From Desulfobacter postgatei 2ac9 (lineage in GTDB: Bacteria > Desulfobacterota > Desulfobacteria > Desulfobacterales > Desulfobacteraceae): DNA of 64,000 bases. Numbering within the stretch: position 1 is the stretch's first letter; each line of letters begins with the position of its first letter. Made by a program: the position numbers and the translations under genes. Positions 36,789-46,137 of the stretch are shown here, piece by piece. The DNA lies in NCBI RefSeq assembly GCF_000233695.2, contig NZ_CM001488.1:3099501-3163500 (forward strand), in the 5' to 3' direction. The notes under the pieces are model-generated. The model saw only the letters and a list, made by a program, of their open reading frames with translations, ran no database searches and was not told where the DNA came from.

Positions 36789-37905
36789 TGGAAGACACCT
36801 TGTTCATCAGAACCATTATAAAATCGTCAATATTTTTTTCGGGAATGACTACCTTGACATCTTCTTGTTTTCTTAGGCAATATGTCTCTGCCAGGTTCTC
36901 CCAGTGACTATTCATTCTGTCAATACTCTCCTCTATATATCCGTCCCTCGATTTTCTAACCGGTTTTTCAAATGCGTTGACAAGTGATAGTGGCTGACCA
37001 TTTCGTTTCAGTCCAAGGACATAGGCCGGTGGATTAAAGGCAAACATGGAATTTTTCCTGGCAGAAGGTACTGCTAGGATAGCCGCTTTTAAAAATGTTT
37101 TTACAACCTGATTAAACTCGTCGTCTTCATAATGGTCGAGGTGATGTTCATCCTTGAGCATGTCAATGTTCAAGCCAACATAACGGTAATAGCAGGCTGA
37201 ATTGAATTCAATAGTACCAAGGTGTCCTGCACCTTCATCATCCGCTGTATTGTTATCATCCACAGCACTGAAAAAATCGATTTCGTTGGCAACGGAATGG
37301 GTAGAAAGGGCATGGCTGAATAAACCAGCTCCTTCAACCATTAAAGAGTGATCATCTGCCACCATACGACCAAAAACGGCAATATCTGCATTGTCTTTTA
37401 CTTTTGCTTTAAGTTGCTTGGATGCTTTGTCCGTGATAACCTTTAAATTTTTTTCAGCGTTGCTCTTATCTTTTTTAGTTCTGTTATCATCTATTACGGC
37501 TTGGAGCAGAGGCGCATAATCCTTGTCCAATACCTCTGATGTAACGCTTTCGAGTTCCTGGGGAGAAAAGTAGAGCAAAGTCTTAACATTTCCTTTTTCA
37601 GGATCATCCAGTTTTCCCATGGAATCTGCGGTTAAAATAGCAAGCGTTTTGGCTTTCTGTGGTTCAAGGTCCTTTTTCAGGTAGATCTGCTCCAGGGATC
37701 GAACGACAAAGCGGGTTCTCTGGCCGGCAAATAAACCCGGGGAGGATTCTTTTGCCATGGCTCTTATAGGGCGCTTCCAAGCCTGGCTGGAAACTCTGGC
37801 CCGCTGGCAGCCGCCAAAATAAGCCGTTTTCGGTGCGCCCACATCATCCCTGTTAAGACAGGAAACCGGAAAAGACTGAAGAATATGAAGTTCAATTAGA
37901 TTCAT
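36781..37905 (-). CDS. cas7e: Cascade backbone subunit Cas7 (CasC), type I-E
   Basis: 374 residues from ATG 37903-37905, which has AGGAG ten bases upstream; the frame can be extended eight codons further without a site. The N-terminus MNLIELHILQSFPVSCLNRD and the ACQRARVSSQAWKRPIR-like block (here GGCQRARVSSQAWKRP) are typical. The C-terminal part holds NSMFAFNPPAYVLGL. Six copies would line the crRNA spacer in Cascade. It follows cas6e in the operon, whereas in E. coli it precedes it. Confidence 0.94.
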   Translation of the reverse strand: MNLIELHILQSFPVSCLNRDDVGAPKTAYFGGCQRARVSSQAWKRPIRAMAKESSPGLFAGQRTRFVVRSLEQIYLKKDLEPQKAKTLAILTADSMGKLDDPEKGNVKTLLYFSPQELESVTSEVLDKDYAPLLQAVIDDNRTKKDKSNAEKNLKVITDKASKQLKAKVKDNADIAVFGRMVADDHSLMVEGAGLFSHALSTHSVANEIDFFSAVDDNNTADDEGAGHLGTIEFNSACYYRYVGLNIDMLKDEHHLDHYEDDEFNQVVKTFLKAAILAVPSARKNSMFAFNPPAYVLGLKRNGQPLSLVNAFEKPVRKSRDGYIEESIDRMNSHWENLAETYCLRKQEDVKVVIPEKNIDDFIMVLMNKVSSNG

Positions 37906-37959
37906 AATTTTATATCTCCTATGATTCATTAAAAATATAAATAATTCAGGTTAAGCCAT

Positions 37960-38556
37960 TTAAGATGGACGTTTCGCGAGTTGGAGCATCAGCATTCCGT
38001 AGCCGAAAGATTTGGCTGAACCAATTCCTTTTTCAAAAGCAGTGCGAAATGCTTGCGGATCGAAGACGTTTAAAGCACCCTGGAAATCTACACTGACATG
38101 CTTGCCACGGGTCCGGTTCCGGACAAATATTTCATCCATGGGAGACCCGATACTCAAAGAGTGAGGTTCAATTTTAAATCCATTTTGTTTGGCTTTTTTT
38201 TCTATCCACTCCCTCAGTCTGTCTTCCGAATAAATACCGATGCGTCTGCGGTCTGACGCTCTTCGCATTGTGGGGTTTGTCTTGATTTGAAAACGGTAGC
38301 ATTGGTGGTCTAAAAAATTAGGGGAAACGGTTTTGATTTGCCAATTGCCAAAATCATCACTCGAAGGCTTGGTGTCTGAAAGCACCAAAAGTCTGAACCG
38401 GACCCCGGCATCATCAATGCGGAATAAAAAGGAGCGGGGCTTTCCATCACAATTCATAAAATTTTTCCAGATAACCTGGTGCCAAGCATAAGAGTCGCTT
38501 ATCCGTCTTCGTGCGGCTTCAGTTTTATTGATAAAAACCTGTGACAAAAAGGTCAT
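37960..38556 (-). CDS. cas6e: CRISPR RNA endoribonuclease Cas6e (CasE)
   Basis: 198 residues with two ferredoxin-like folds. The likely catalytic histidine is H26 in DSYAWHQVIW, and the glycine-rich loop near the C-terminus is GIGSAKSFGYGMLML. It should cut the repeat stem-loop (7-bp stem, four-C loop) of the minus-strand array transcript and stay bound to the 3' hairpin in Cascade. Its start overlaps the cse2 stop by 4 bp. The position between cse2 and cas7 differs from the E. coli order, where casE follows casD. Confidence 0.92.
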   Translation of the reverse strand: MTFLSQVFINKTEAARRRISDSYAWHQVIWKNFMNCDGKPRSFLFRIDDAGVRFRLLVLSDTKPSSDDFGNWQIKTVSPNFLDHQCYRFQIKTNPTMRRASDRRRIGIYSEDRLREWIEKKAKQNGFKIEPHSLSIGSPMDEIFVRNRTRGKHVSVDFQGALNVFDPQAFRTAFEKGIGSAKSFGYGMLMLQLAKRPS

Positions 38557-39140
38557 TTTGTAAGGACTCCATGTTCGTTAAAAGAAAGTAAGGACTCCTG
38601 CAGGGTGATTGTCTGACCGGTTTCATCAGCCTCATCCTTTTGTCCGCCCCAGTAGGAGGCCGCCCATGAGAGCTTTACCCTTTCTCCCCAATAAAAGAGA
38701 TCTTCATAAAGAACCTCAAAATCTATGGGAATAATGTTCTTGCTTTTAGCTGCTTTGATAATGCTGGCAAGCCGTTCGCAGACTTCCACGGCACTGTCAC
38801 AGGTGAGCAAACGCCGAAACCTTGCATCAAAGGATTTCAACGCATCCTCTGGGGAACCAGATGCACCATCAATGGCAAGGCGTCGCATGGTTGCGCCCAG
38901 ATTACCGGAGTTTGCTGTCTGTTCTATGGTTGCAAAACCTGCAGCAATAGTTTGCCAGATAATGCGTTCCCTTTTTTTTGACAGATCGCAATAAATGGCT
39001 ATGTGGGGCCAGCATCGATGTTCTGTACCCGGACTGAATCCCCTGCGAAGATCCGCAAGGCAACCTCGGTCTTTTGCTTCAATCCTGACTTTGGCCCATT
39101 TGAGAAAGCCCTGGATAGGGCGTTGGCTCATTCTTGTCAT
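38553..39140 (-). CDS. cse2: Cascade small subunit Cse2 (CasB)
   Basis: 195 residues, mostly helical, with a high content of basic residues early on (FLKWAKVRIEAKDRGCLADLRRG, the typical Cse2 opening with FSPGTEHRCWPHIA). The RRLAIDGASGSPEDALKSFDARFRRLL stretch is the conserved core. Two copies should sit along the inner side of Cascade and stabilise the R-loop. It lies 38 bp after cas8e and overlaps cas6e by 4 bp. Confidence 0.9.
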   Translation of the reverse strand: MTRMSQRPIQGFLKWAKVRIEAKDRGCLADLRRGFSPGTEHRCWPHIAIYCDLSKKRERIIWQTIAAGFATIEQTANSGNLGATMRRLAIDGASGSPEDALKSFDARFRRLLTCDSAVEVCERLASIIKAAKSKNIIPIDFEVLYEDLFYWGERVKLSWAASYWGGQKDEADETGQTITLQESLLSFNEHGVLTK

Positions 39141-39178
39141 CGTGTTATTCTCCTTTCGTCATTTTCCCTTACAAGAAA

Positions 39179-40621
39179 TCAGTGATCCGGTTTTTTGAGT
39201 CGAAGCTTTTGAGCGGCTATGGCAAAGGCTTGAATTTGACGCGGTGTTGTATGGGGGCAATTGTTGATGTATGCGATATTCATAGCGCGGCAGATAACGG
39301 AAAACCAAGCTTGTCCCAATGGTTCCGAATTACCGATACAGCGGATCAAGATAAGATATTGCTCATCCAATAAGGCCCAGTAGTTCATCAAGGCCTTGTC
39401 ATAGGAAATGCTTTTTGAATCAACTGCCATCTCTTTATGCCAGGTTTTAACAGCTTCCCGTAGTAAATATTCTCCCTTTCTTGCCAGTTCCACCCCCTTT
39501 TCATAGATTAAAAGCTCTGTTGTATTAAGCATCTCAATAGGAAGTGAGAAATTCCACCCTGCCACATCCAGTATTTTGCCTTTGTCTGCGGCCATGCCGC
39601 CGGTCCAGATGTCCACGCGGTCGGATTTGATATATTTGAGGTGCCGCAAGCAGACAGCGCCGCCGGCAATGGCAGTTTTGCTCAATGAAAGTACTGACGA
39701 CAGTTCCCTCCATGGATGTCGTGCCAGGTTAACAGAAATATACATATCTTTTTCGTTTTTTTCCTTTCCCCGCCTGACCACCGTGGCACAAGGCTCCCGC
39801 TGAACCGGTAATTTGGGATAGGAAAGGCCGTTTGCAAGGGTAAATGTTTTTTGGTTTTGGTCTAAAAAGACAGCTCTGGATAAAGGAACCAGGCGGCCTA
39901 AATAGGACTGTGTTGACATTCTGGCGGCTTCCGGATTTCCTTTAAAGACATCGTCGTCCTCCCAAATGGGCCTTCCAAAGGTCATTCCAGGGAATTCAGC
40001 TAACATTTCTTTCGTGAGAAGGTTCATCCATATCGTTACCTGTAAATTTTCACCACGGATATAGGTATGGAGCATAGAGCCTTCTATAGCAGGCGCATGC
40101 TCACTGGTTTTGGTTGTTTTGTCTTTGCCCCATTGTGTTGTTCCAATCAGACCTCCCGGTGAGAAACATTGAAAGGTTAAAAGCATTAATGCACACCACT
40201 CAGGGGAATGAATTCTACCAGATGGCGATGCTTCATGATCGAACAGTACGGAATTATTTCCTGCGGAAAGGTCAAAATTGAGTTTGTCCAGTACCGCATT
40301 ATCAAGAGGATCAAGATCTTTTGCTTGCATAAAAGGCGTTTCGCCATAAAGATCAAAAGCATGTGCCCATGTTTCAAGATAAACAATTACATTATTTACA
40401 AGGTCCTTTTTAGCGTGAAACCAGGCTTTCTCATCCTGCGGTCCGTCAAGCGCCGCCTGGGTAATGCAGATCAGAAAGCGCATTAGGGCAATGCGCTGGG
40501 GCGGATTAACAGCAAGATCCCGAATGGTCTCTCCTTCCTTAAACAATGCGATCAGGCTGACCTTTTCCCGGGAGCCGTTATCTCTTATGATGGGTATCCA
40601 TGGTGTGTCTGTCAGGTTCAT
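39179..40621 (-). CDS. cas8e: Cascade large subunit Cas8e (Cse1/CasA)
   Basis: 480 residues, similar to other Cse1 proteins. It opens MNLTDTPWIPIIRDNGSRE, the family start. It then has VNPPQRIALMRFLICITQAAL, PFMQAKDL, the FSPGGLIGTTQWGKD region (the equivalent of the loop that helps PAM recognition) and the C-terminal helical bundle. It should recognise the PAM and recruit Cas3. It starts 28 bp after cas3 and precedes cse2 by 38 bp. Confidence 0.93.
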   Translation of the reverse strand: MNLTDTPWIPIIRDNGSREKVSLIALFKEGETIRDLAVNPPQRIALMRFLICITQAALDGPQDEKAWFHAKKDLVNNVIVYLETWAHAFDLYGETPFMQAKDLDPLDNAVLDKLNFDLSAGNNSVLFDHEASPSGRIHSPEWCALMLLTFQCFSPGGLIGTTQWGKDKTTKTSEHAPAIEGSMLHTYIRGENLQVTIWMNLLTKEMLAEFPGMTFGRPIWEDDDVFKGNPEAARMSTQSYLGRLVPLSRAVFLDQNQKTFTLANGLSYPKLPVQREPCATVVRRGKEKNEKDMYISVNLARHPWRELSSVLSLSKTAIAGGAVCLRHLKYIKSDRVDIWTGGMAADKGKILDVAGWNFSLPIEMLNTTELLIYEKGVELARKGEYLLREAVKTWHKEMAVDSKSISYDKALMNYWALLDEQYLILIRCIGNSEPLGQAWFSVICRAMNIAYINNCPHTTPRQIQAFAIAAQKLRLKKPDH

Positions 40622-40649
40622 GGGTGATTCTCCTTTCTATAACAACGGA

Positions 40650-43376
40650 TTACCAGTCAAATTTAGATTTGTCGAAGGGATCCATTGATTCAAAATCAGT
40701 TAAATATACCGTGATGTCTTCAGAATCATCCTCTTGATAGGCAGAATTTGAACCTGGCGGTTCCGGAACCGATGTCCTGAAAAGTCCTTTTAAGTTCGTG
40801 TACTGAAAGTCGGTCAATTGGCCGTTCAATGTTATCTCCGCACTACTTTCATTCCATAGCAGAATTGGCGTTGTTTCAAAAAAATGTTTTTTCAAAAATG
40901 ATGGTGTTTCAAGGGAACCATAACGCTGCAAAAGCCAGGAAGGAATTGAAATAAGATTTAAATGAAGTTGTGCAGTTACTGCCGGATCGGGTCGGACTGC
41001 ATTGACCATGACACGCTCCTCGCTAAGCAGAGTCAATTGTGCTTCATTTCCAGTGCTGTTGATGTCCTGAACCAAGAGCACTTGTGTGGTTGGAAGATCA
41101 CTGTACCGTGTGGCGCATGTCTCATGATCTTCTCCCACGGGCATGGCTGTTGCCGTGGAAAGGTTGCCCATTGCCTTATCTGCCAATGCATTTTTATGTT
41201 GAACAAATTTTGAATGTAGGTCATCCATCAGTTGGGCTTTTTTTGAAAATTGCTTGGATAATTCTTCATAGGTGGCTTCCAGAAGTGTCCGAATATCATC
41301 TGGAATGTTTACCGTATGGTGTTTTTTCCATACATCCCGTGTCCGCCACAAGACCCAGGGCGCATAAACATGGCAGTTGCTCCGGCCAAACGCGTCTAAA
41401 ACCCCATCCAGGTTATCAGACTGATCTGGATTCCCGCATAGAATAAGTGTTTCGGGTATTGTGCAGGGCCGGTTCTTTCTGTCATGCCGGAACTGGCGCC
41501 CCATGCGTTGAAGCAGCATGTCGGTAGGAGCAAGTTCGGTAATAAGATAGTCCGCATCTATATCAACACTTTGTTCAACTACTTGGGTGGCGACCAGAAT
41601 ACACCCATTGGGGCGCAGATTTTCATGCTCGTCTTTTTTGTGTTTTCCAAGCCGTATCATCCATAAATCTTCAATGGCAGCCCGCTGAAATCCGGGAAAT
41701 TTAGAGTGGAGGAGCCCAATGGGAAACGCATCATCCGGCATTTCAGCAGATATGGCGTCAAACCAAGTCTGTGCTGTTGCAACAGTGTTGGCGATGCAAA
41801 GAACGCATTGGCTTTGAATTGCCTTATCAATAGCATGTTTTGCTATTTTGAAATATGACATCTCCTCAAGATGAATTTTGTATTCTTGACCCTTGGGCGG
41901 TGGTGATGCCAAGGCATATTCCGGCCCGCTGATCAATGGATAAGGGACCGAATCAATTGAGTTGAAAGATTCATCAAGGGCTTGAGAGATAATATTCTCC
42001 CTCTCTTTGACTGGTTGGCTCTCTTTGAAAAATGCCGAGAGCCGTTTTTTGGTCAAGGTTGCCGAAAGAATGATTACAGAGCAGCCGATCTGGGTCAATT
42101 GGGATGCCATTGTTTCTATTAGGGTACCGGTATAACCGTCGTAACTGTGTATTTCATCAAGGATAACAACTTTTCCAGCAAGCCCAAAGGTACGGACAAA
42201 ATGATGTTTGACCCGAAGAACACTCATTAATGCCTGATCTACGGTTCCCACGACAAAAGGATGCAAAAGGGCACGTTTTCTTGGGTTAAACCATGAATTG
42301 CCTGGTTTGAAGTCCTCCCCTCCTTTTTCAAAAGACGAATGCCAGAATGCCTTGAGCCAGGCTGTGCCGTGGGATAACCTCGCACCAGTTTTGTTCTCAC
42401 AAATTTTTTTGAGAAACGGATCAAGGCGTTCATGAATTCGATCGCTGGTAAGCCGGGTAGGTAGCCCGAAGAAAAATCCGCTGTTTTTCCCGCTGGCCAT
42501 AAGAAGATATGCAGCATAAAGGGCTGCTTCTGTTTTTCCCATTCCCATGGGTGCTTCCAGAACGAATACACCCGGTTTACCATAATTCATAATACTGGCA
42601 CCAAATTGTTTCTGGATATCATATGGTGAAAATTCGAAAACTTCTTCAAATGACAATCCTGGAATTATGGCCGGTTTGATAAGCCCGCAGGCAGAAACAG
42701 CCATTTGGGCAGCAGTATTAATATTTACTTCTGGAGGTAACCCTGCCGGAGGGAAAAAAGATTCATCTGATCCTATCCAGTCTGAAATTGTCACCATGCC
42801 GGATATGAAATCCCTTTGTACTATAGAAGGTACATGGAAAGTCAATCTCCCGTATTCAGTTTCCATTATTTTTATCAGATTCTTTCGTTCTTCGCTCCAG
42901 GCTGCACCGCCTAAAAGCTCGCCGGAATCTTTAGGCAAAGGTTCCGTGCGAACACTGCCGTGGTGCATCGCTGCAATTTGAGCTACAGTTGGACATTGAA
43001 AGGGGTCCTCTTTATTTACATGTGCCCAGAGTGCACATGCCCCAATATGGGCGTGGTCTGTTAGAAAGTGCCCGGCAGGCTTGTCTCTATATTCTGAAAT
43101 TTGTTTAATAATTGCGTCACGAAAGTATTTTAGTTGAAAACCGGGAGAAACCTTTCCAATATCGTGAACTGATGCAGATGGTATGGCCAGATCCCCAAGT
43201 AGTGTCAAATTTTCAGTAAGCTGCTGTCGCAGAATCCGGCATACCTCAGCGGTATGGCGAAGATGAGATTCAACACAAATGCCAGGTTTTCCGTTTTTAT
43301 CAGTTTTTGCGTAGCATTTCGTGTAAGGGATGGCAGTGAGTTCTCCCTTTGTTTTTTTTGAAATAGGAAAAATCAT
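40650..43376 (-). CDS. cas3: CRISPR nuclease-helicase Cas3, type I-E
   Basis: 908 residues, single chain. The N-terminal HD nuclease domain has H41, the SVHDIGK motif (H71, D72), GHFLTDHAHIGA (H103, H108, H110), MHHG (137-140) and D199 in TISDW. The superfamily-2 helicase has Walker A APMGMGKTE (274-282), the DEIH box (407-410) and SATL (438-441). C-terminal motif VI is QRMGRQFRHDR. It should be recruited by Cascade to nick and degrade target DNA in the 3'-5' direction. All catalytic motifs are intact. It is first in the cas operon, and its promoter must lie in the 135 bp between it and the remnant of the XRE gene. Confidence 0.95.
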   Translation of the reverse strand: MIFPISKKTKGELTAIPYTKCYAKTDKNGKPGICVESHLRHTAEVCRILRQQLTENLTLLGDLAIPSASVHDIGKVSPGFQLKYFRDAIIKQISEYRDKPAGHFLTDHAHIGACALWAHVNKEDPFQCPTVAQIAAMHHGSVRTEPLPKDSGELLGGAAWSEERKNLIKIMETEYGRLTFHVPSIVQRDFISGMVTISDWIGSDESFFPPAGLPPEVNINTAAQMAVSACGLIKPAIIPGLSFEEVFEFSPYDIQKQFGASIMNYGKPGVFVLEAPMGMGKTEAALYAAYLLMASGKNSGFFFGLPTRLTSDRIHERLDPFLKKICENKTGARLSHGTAWLKAFWHSSFEKGGEDFKPGNSWFNPRKRALLHPFVVGTVDQALMSVLRVKHHFVRTFGLAGKVVILDEIHSYDGYTGTLIETMASQLTQIGCSVIILSATLTKKRLSAFFKESQPVKERENIISQALDESFNSIDSVPYPLISGPEYALASPPPKGQEYKIHLEEMSYFKIAKHAIDKAIQSQCVLCIANTVATAQTWFDAISAEMPDDAFPIGLLHSKFPGFQRAAIEDLWMIRLGKHKKDEHENLRPNGCILVATQVVEQSVDIDADYLITELAPTDMLLQRMGRQFRHDRKNRPCTIPETLILCGNPDQSDNLDGVLDAFGRSNCHVYAPWVLWRTRDVWKKHHTVNIPDDIRTLLEATYEELSKQFSKKAQLMDDLHSKFVQHKNALADKAMGNLSTATAMPVGEDHETCATRYSDLPTTQVLLVQDINSTGNEAQLTLLSEERVMVNAVRPDPAVTAQLHLNLISIPSWLLQRYGSLETPSFLKKHFFETTPILLWNESSAEITLNGQLTDFQYTNLKGLFRTSVPEPPGSNSAYQEDDSEDITVYLTDFESMDPFDKSKFDW

Positions 43377-43511
43377 ATTTTATCTAAGACGTATTTTTAA
43401 ATTTCCATTTTAAAATTTAATGCTGCTATTCATAATGTTTGGGTACAGTTTTGGTAAAGAACAAGCTTACCTTAACGGTTGTAAAATGTATAACCTTAGC
43501 TTTTTCTACCG
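43377..43511 (-). promoter_or_regulatory. Probable cas operon promoter region
   Basis: AT-rich region immediately upstream of cas3. On the minus strand TTTACC and TATGAA stand about 18 bp apart, a weak sigma-70-type promoter. An imperfect inverted repeat (TAAGGTT / AACCGTTA, about 43477-43503) could be an operator. Both calls are tentative. Confidence 0.35.
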
Positions 43512-43629
43512 CTACTCGCATAAGTTCAGTTTCTCTACTACTGTTTTAATCTCTTTTATCTCCTTTTGGGCAGATTTGATCCTGCCTGCGGTCAGCAAAA
43601 GATCAAAAAACCGCCCGTTGGCGTTCAGT
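43512..43629 (-). pseudogene. Severed 3' end of the XRE/ImmA-like regulator gene
   Basis: Directly after the insertion element, the minus strand continues the reading frame of the gene at 45103-46137. It adds 35 codons, beginning NGRFFDLLLTAGRIKSAQ and ending EKLNLCE before TAG at 43512-43514. The junction is exact once the element and one copy of the 10-bp target duplication are removed. The tail has a heptad-like pattern (KEIKEIKTVVEKL) and is probably a short coiled coil. Confidence 0.8.
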
Positions 43630-45114
43630 CAATGCCGTTGACTTAAGACACCTCAAAGTATCAAGCTGGTTGCCTGTATTCCAAATGGAATTTTTTATTC
43701 TTTTTATTGAAATTACGTTCATATGTTCTGCCAGGTCTTATGGATTCTATACATGTAAGCATAAGAGCCTGTAATTTTGTTACAATATCACAGATTTTTG
43801 CATATGGACGACACAACAATAAAACAATATGATTTTTCATTCCGGAAAGCGCCTGTGTAAAATTGATGTCGTATTCGTATTTTCTGTTTTCCGTCCTTTT
43901 TTTTAACTCAGGATGTGTCGAAGTGACAATCATCATCGTCAAATTTTTTGAAAATACTTTGGCATGAAAATCTTGGTAGACGGAATGGACAGTTTTGCCT
44001 GAAAAATTCTCTATCTGAACCCTGCATTTCATAATTTTGTAATCTTCCTCAATGGCCCAGCGTTCAAAGTAAAGGTCGGCAAACAAATCATAAGAAAAAA
44101 TTTTTCTATCGAGTAACGATGTTATCAGAATCTCCGTCTCGCCAGATGTCAGTTCAACTCGAATTAAGCGGACTTTGATAGGGGATATGTCGAGTCCGAT
44201 TTCATTACATTTTTGTTTGGAAACGTAAGAAATGGGCAAACGAATAATTTTTTCCATTTTGCCGGAATTATAGAACTTCTTGATGACATTCCACTGGGAA
44301 ATTGTGACACGAGCGCAAAATTGGGCGCCAAGAGAGACGATAAGCATGAACAGCCATGCCGCAGGGTATCCACGATCCAACAATACCAGGTCGGATGGCA
44401 TCAATTTTGTGAAATGTTGCGCAGCAAGGTCGCGTTCGCCTTCACTTTTAGGCCGGATAAGTGCATCAAGAGTGATACGATTTTGCACATCGAACAATTG
44501 GGACACACGAGCTTTAGGGCACGGTTGTCCATCTTTAACATTCCAAGCACCAAAATGCTCTTTAACCTCGATTTCATCGGGGACAGTAGCGGTTGATCCA
44601 TCAACTGCCAATAGACGGAATCCGTTCCAGGTTTGAAGGTCGCTATACTTTTCGTAACCATTAATCAACTCGTCATTAAGTTCGATGAAAGCTGCCGGAT
44701 TCAATTTTTTTCTGGCCTTTGAGACAGCACTTTTTGTCACTTCAGGCATGGATACGTCTTGATTGTTTTTAGTTTTAAAGAATTGTTTGAGTTCGGTTTC
44801 ATAAGAACCTTTATTCAGATTCAAGAAAAAGGATATCGTTGTTTCAAAGTCCAGTGATCTATTCCGAGTAAAATCAGTTGAGGAGTTTTTATTTCGAGCC
44901 TGGAAATCAGGAGAACTGATCAATTTATTTATATCATCAATAAGTTTTGGCACGATTGTCGCATAGCAGGATTCGTGCCAACATTATTATTTTTTTGATA
45001 AAAATTTTTCATTCTTACTCCTTTTTTTTATTGATGTATTTTTAATAAAATTGACTTATATATTAACATGTTACCATTGAGTTGCAAACAGAAATTCTTA
45101 AGTCAACGGCATTG
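43630..45114 (-). mobile_element. IS4-family element (IS231-like) inserted in the regulator gene
   Basis: 1485 bp bounded by perfect 18-bp inverted repeats CAATGCCGTTGACTTAAG (43630-43647) and its complement (45097-45114). It is flanked by a 10-bp target duplication GGCGTTCAGT (43620-43629 and 45115-45124). The long target duplication is typical of the IS231-like branch of IS4. One intact transposase gene fills the element. Its perfect ends and duplication suggest a recent insertion. Confidence 0.88.
43661..44953 (-). CDS. IS4-family transposase
   Basis: 430 residues. DDE motifs: first Asp in LLAVDGSTATVPDE, second in LVLLDRGYPAAWLF, and the Y-(2)-R-(3)-E-(6)-K signature YFERWAIEEDYKIMK. All are intact, so the element may be mobile. 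The N-terminal helical part has the KSAVSKARKKLNPAAFIELN DNA-binding block common to IS231-like enzymes. It occupies nearly the whole element. Confidence 0.9.
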   Translation of the reverse strand: MPKLIDDINKLISSPDFQARNKNSSTDFTRNRSLDFETTISFFLNLNKGSYETELKQFFKTKNNQDVSMPEVTKSAVSKARKKLNPAAFIELNDELINGYEKYSDLQTWNGFRLLAVDGSTATVPDEIEVKEHFGAWNVKDGQPCPKARVSQLFDVQNRITLDALIRPKSEGERDLAAQHFTKLMPSDLVLLDRGYPAAWLFMLIVSLGAQFCARVTISQWNVIKKFYNSGKMEKIIRLPISYVSKQKCNEIGLDISPIKVRLIRVELTSGETEILITSLLDRKIFSYDLFADLYFERWAIEEDYKIMKCRVQIENFSGKTVHSVYQDFHAKVFSKNLTMMIVTSTHPELKKRTENRKYEYDINFTQALSGMKNHIVLLLCRPYAKICDIVTKLQALMLTCIESIRPGRTYERNFNKKNKKFHLEYRQPA

Positions 45115-46137
45115 GGCGTTCAGTATCCGGCGGGAAGCATCAGGTTCGCCAAAACCGGTTTGTTGGTAGTGGGTTTTTATTTTCTGTATGTAGGTGCTGC
45201 TTGCGTCTTCCGTGATCAGGTCAAGTTCCAGAAGCCGGTATATAAAGGCTTCGGTGGAGATGCCGAACCTGTGTTTGATGCGCAGGATAAGATCCCAGGT
45301 CCAGGTGTCAGGGGTGATGCCCAGTTGGCCCACGGTGCTTCGTACTGCGGTGTCAGGCATGAGAAAGGTGGCGGCAAAATGTCTGGCAGCCCGTATGGGA
45401 TTTATGGGCCGGGATTCGGATGTCGGCCCTGTATCTGGAAAAAGTGTTTCTTTTCGAATTTTCATTTGATTGAAGATCAGAATTTTGCCCAGTTCCGTGA
45501 CAAGACAAAAAAGTTGTTTTTCCGGATTCTTTCGGGAGTTGATGAAAAAAAAGGCGTTCTGGTGTACGGGTTCAAAGAAAGAGAGTCCGTCAAAATTATT
45601 TGCAGGTTTCATGAAAGGAAATAAAAGCACCCGTAAACCGAAATTTTCAAAGAGTTCAAGATAATCGAATACCACGGCATCTCCCGTGCCCATGGTGGTT
45701 CTGACCTGGGCCGCAAGCTGTTCCATACCGGCATAGTCCGGTTTAAAGGGAATGGATAACGGCAGCAGGGCATGTTTCTGGACACCGAGGATCTCTTCAA
45801 GGGTATGGAAGGCTGACATCAGTTTTCTGCAGACAGACAGTAATGCCTTTGGGGGTACTGATGCGTCAGCTTCAATGGTCACATGGGCGGTATCTGTTTC
45901 TGCGGCTGCAGCCCTGGCCCGGGAGGGGTCCGGGGCAAACAGGGCGTCGATAGGAATATTCAGTGCCTGGGCCAGATTATGGATAACCGTGGCCGACGGC
46001 AGGTTCCCGCCCCGCTCAATGCGGCCCAGCGGTCCTTCCTGAATCCCGATTTTTGACGCCAGTTGTGCCAGGGTCCAGTTGCGTGACTGACGAAAAGAAC
46101 GGATATTATTTCCAATGAATTTTAAGTCTTCAGACAT
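45103..46137 (-). pseudogene. XRE regulator with degenerate ImmA/IrrE-like domain, 3' end replaced by the IS
   Basis: 344 codons. An N-terminal XRE helix-turn-helix (IGNNIRSFRQSRNWTLAQLA, then IERGGNLPSATVIHNLAQAL) is joined to an ImmA/IrrE-type domain that ends with RHFAATFLMPD. The zinc-protease HExxH is replaced by TELGKIL, so the peptidase is probably inactive and the domain may only bind a ligand. The last codons (QCR, stop) come from the insertion element; the native tail of 35 residues is at 43512-43629. The protein may still fold and bind DNA. Before the insertion it ended 135 bp upstream of cas3 on the same strand, so it is a candidate regulator of the cas operon. Confidence 0.75.
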
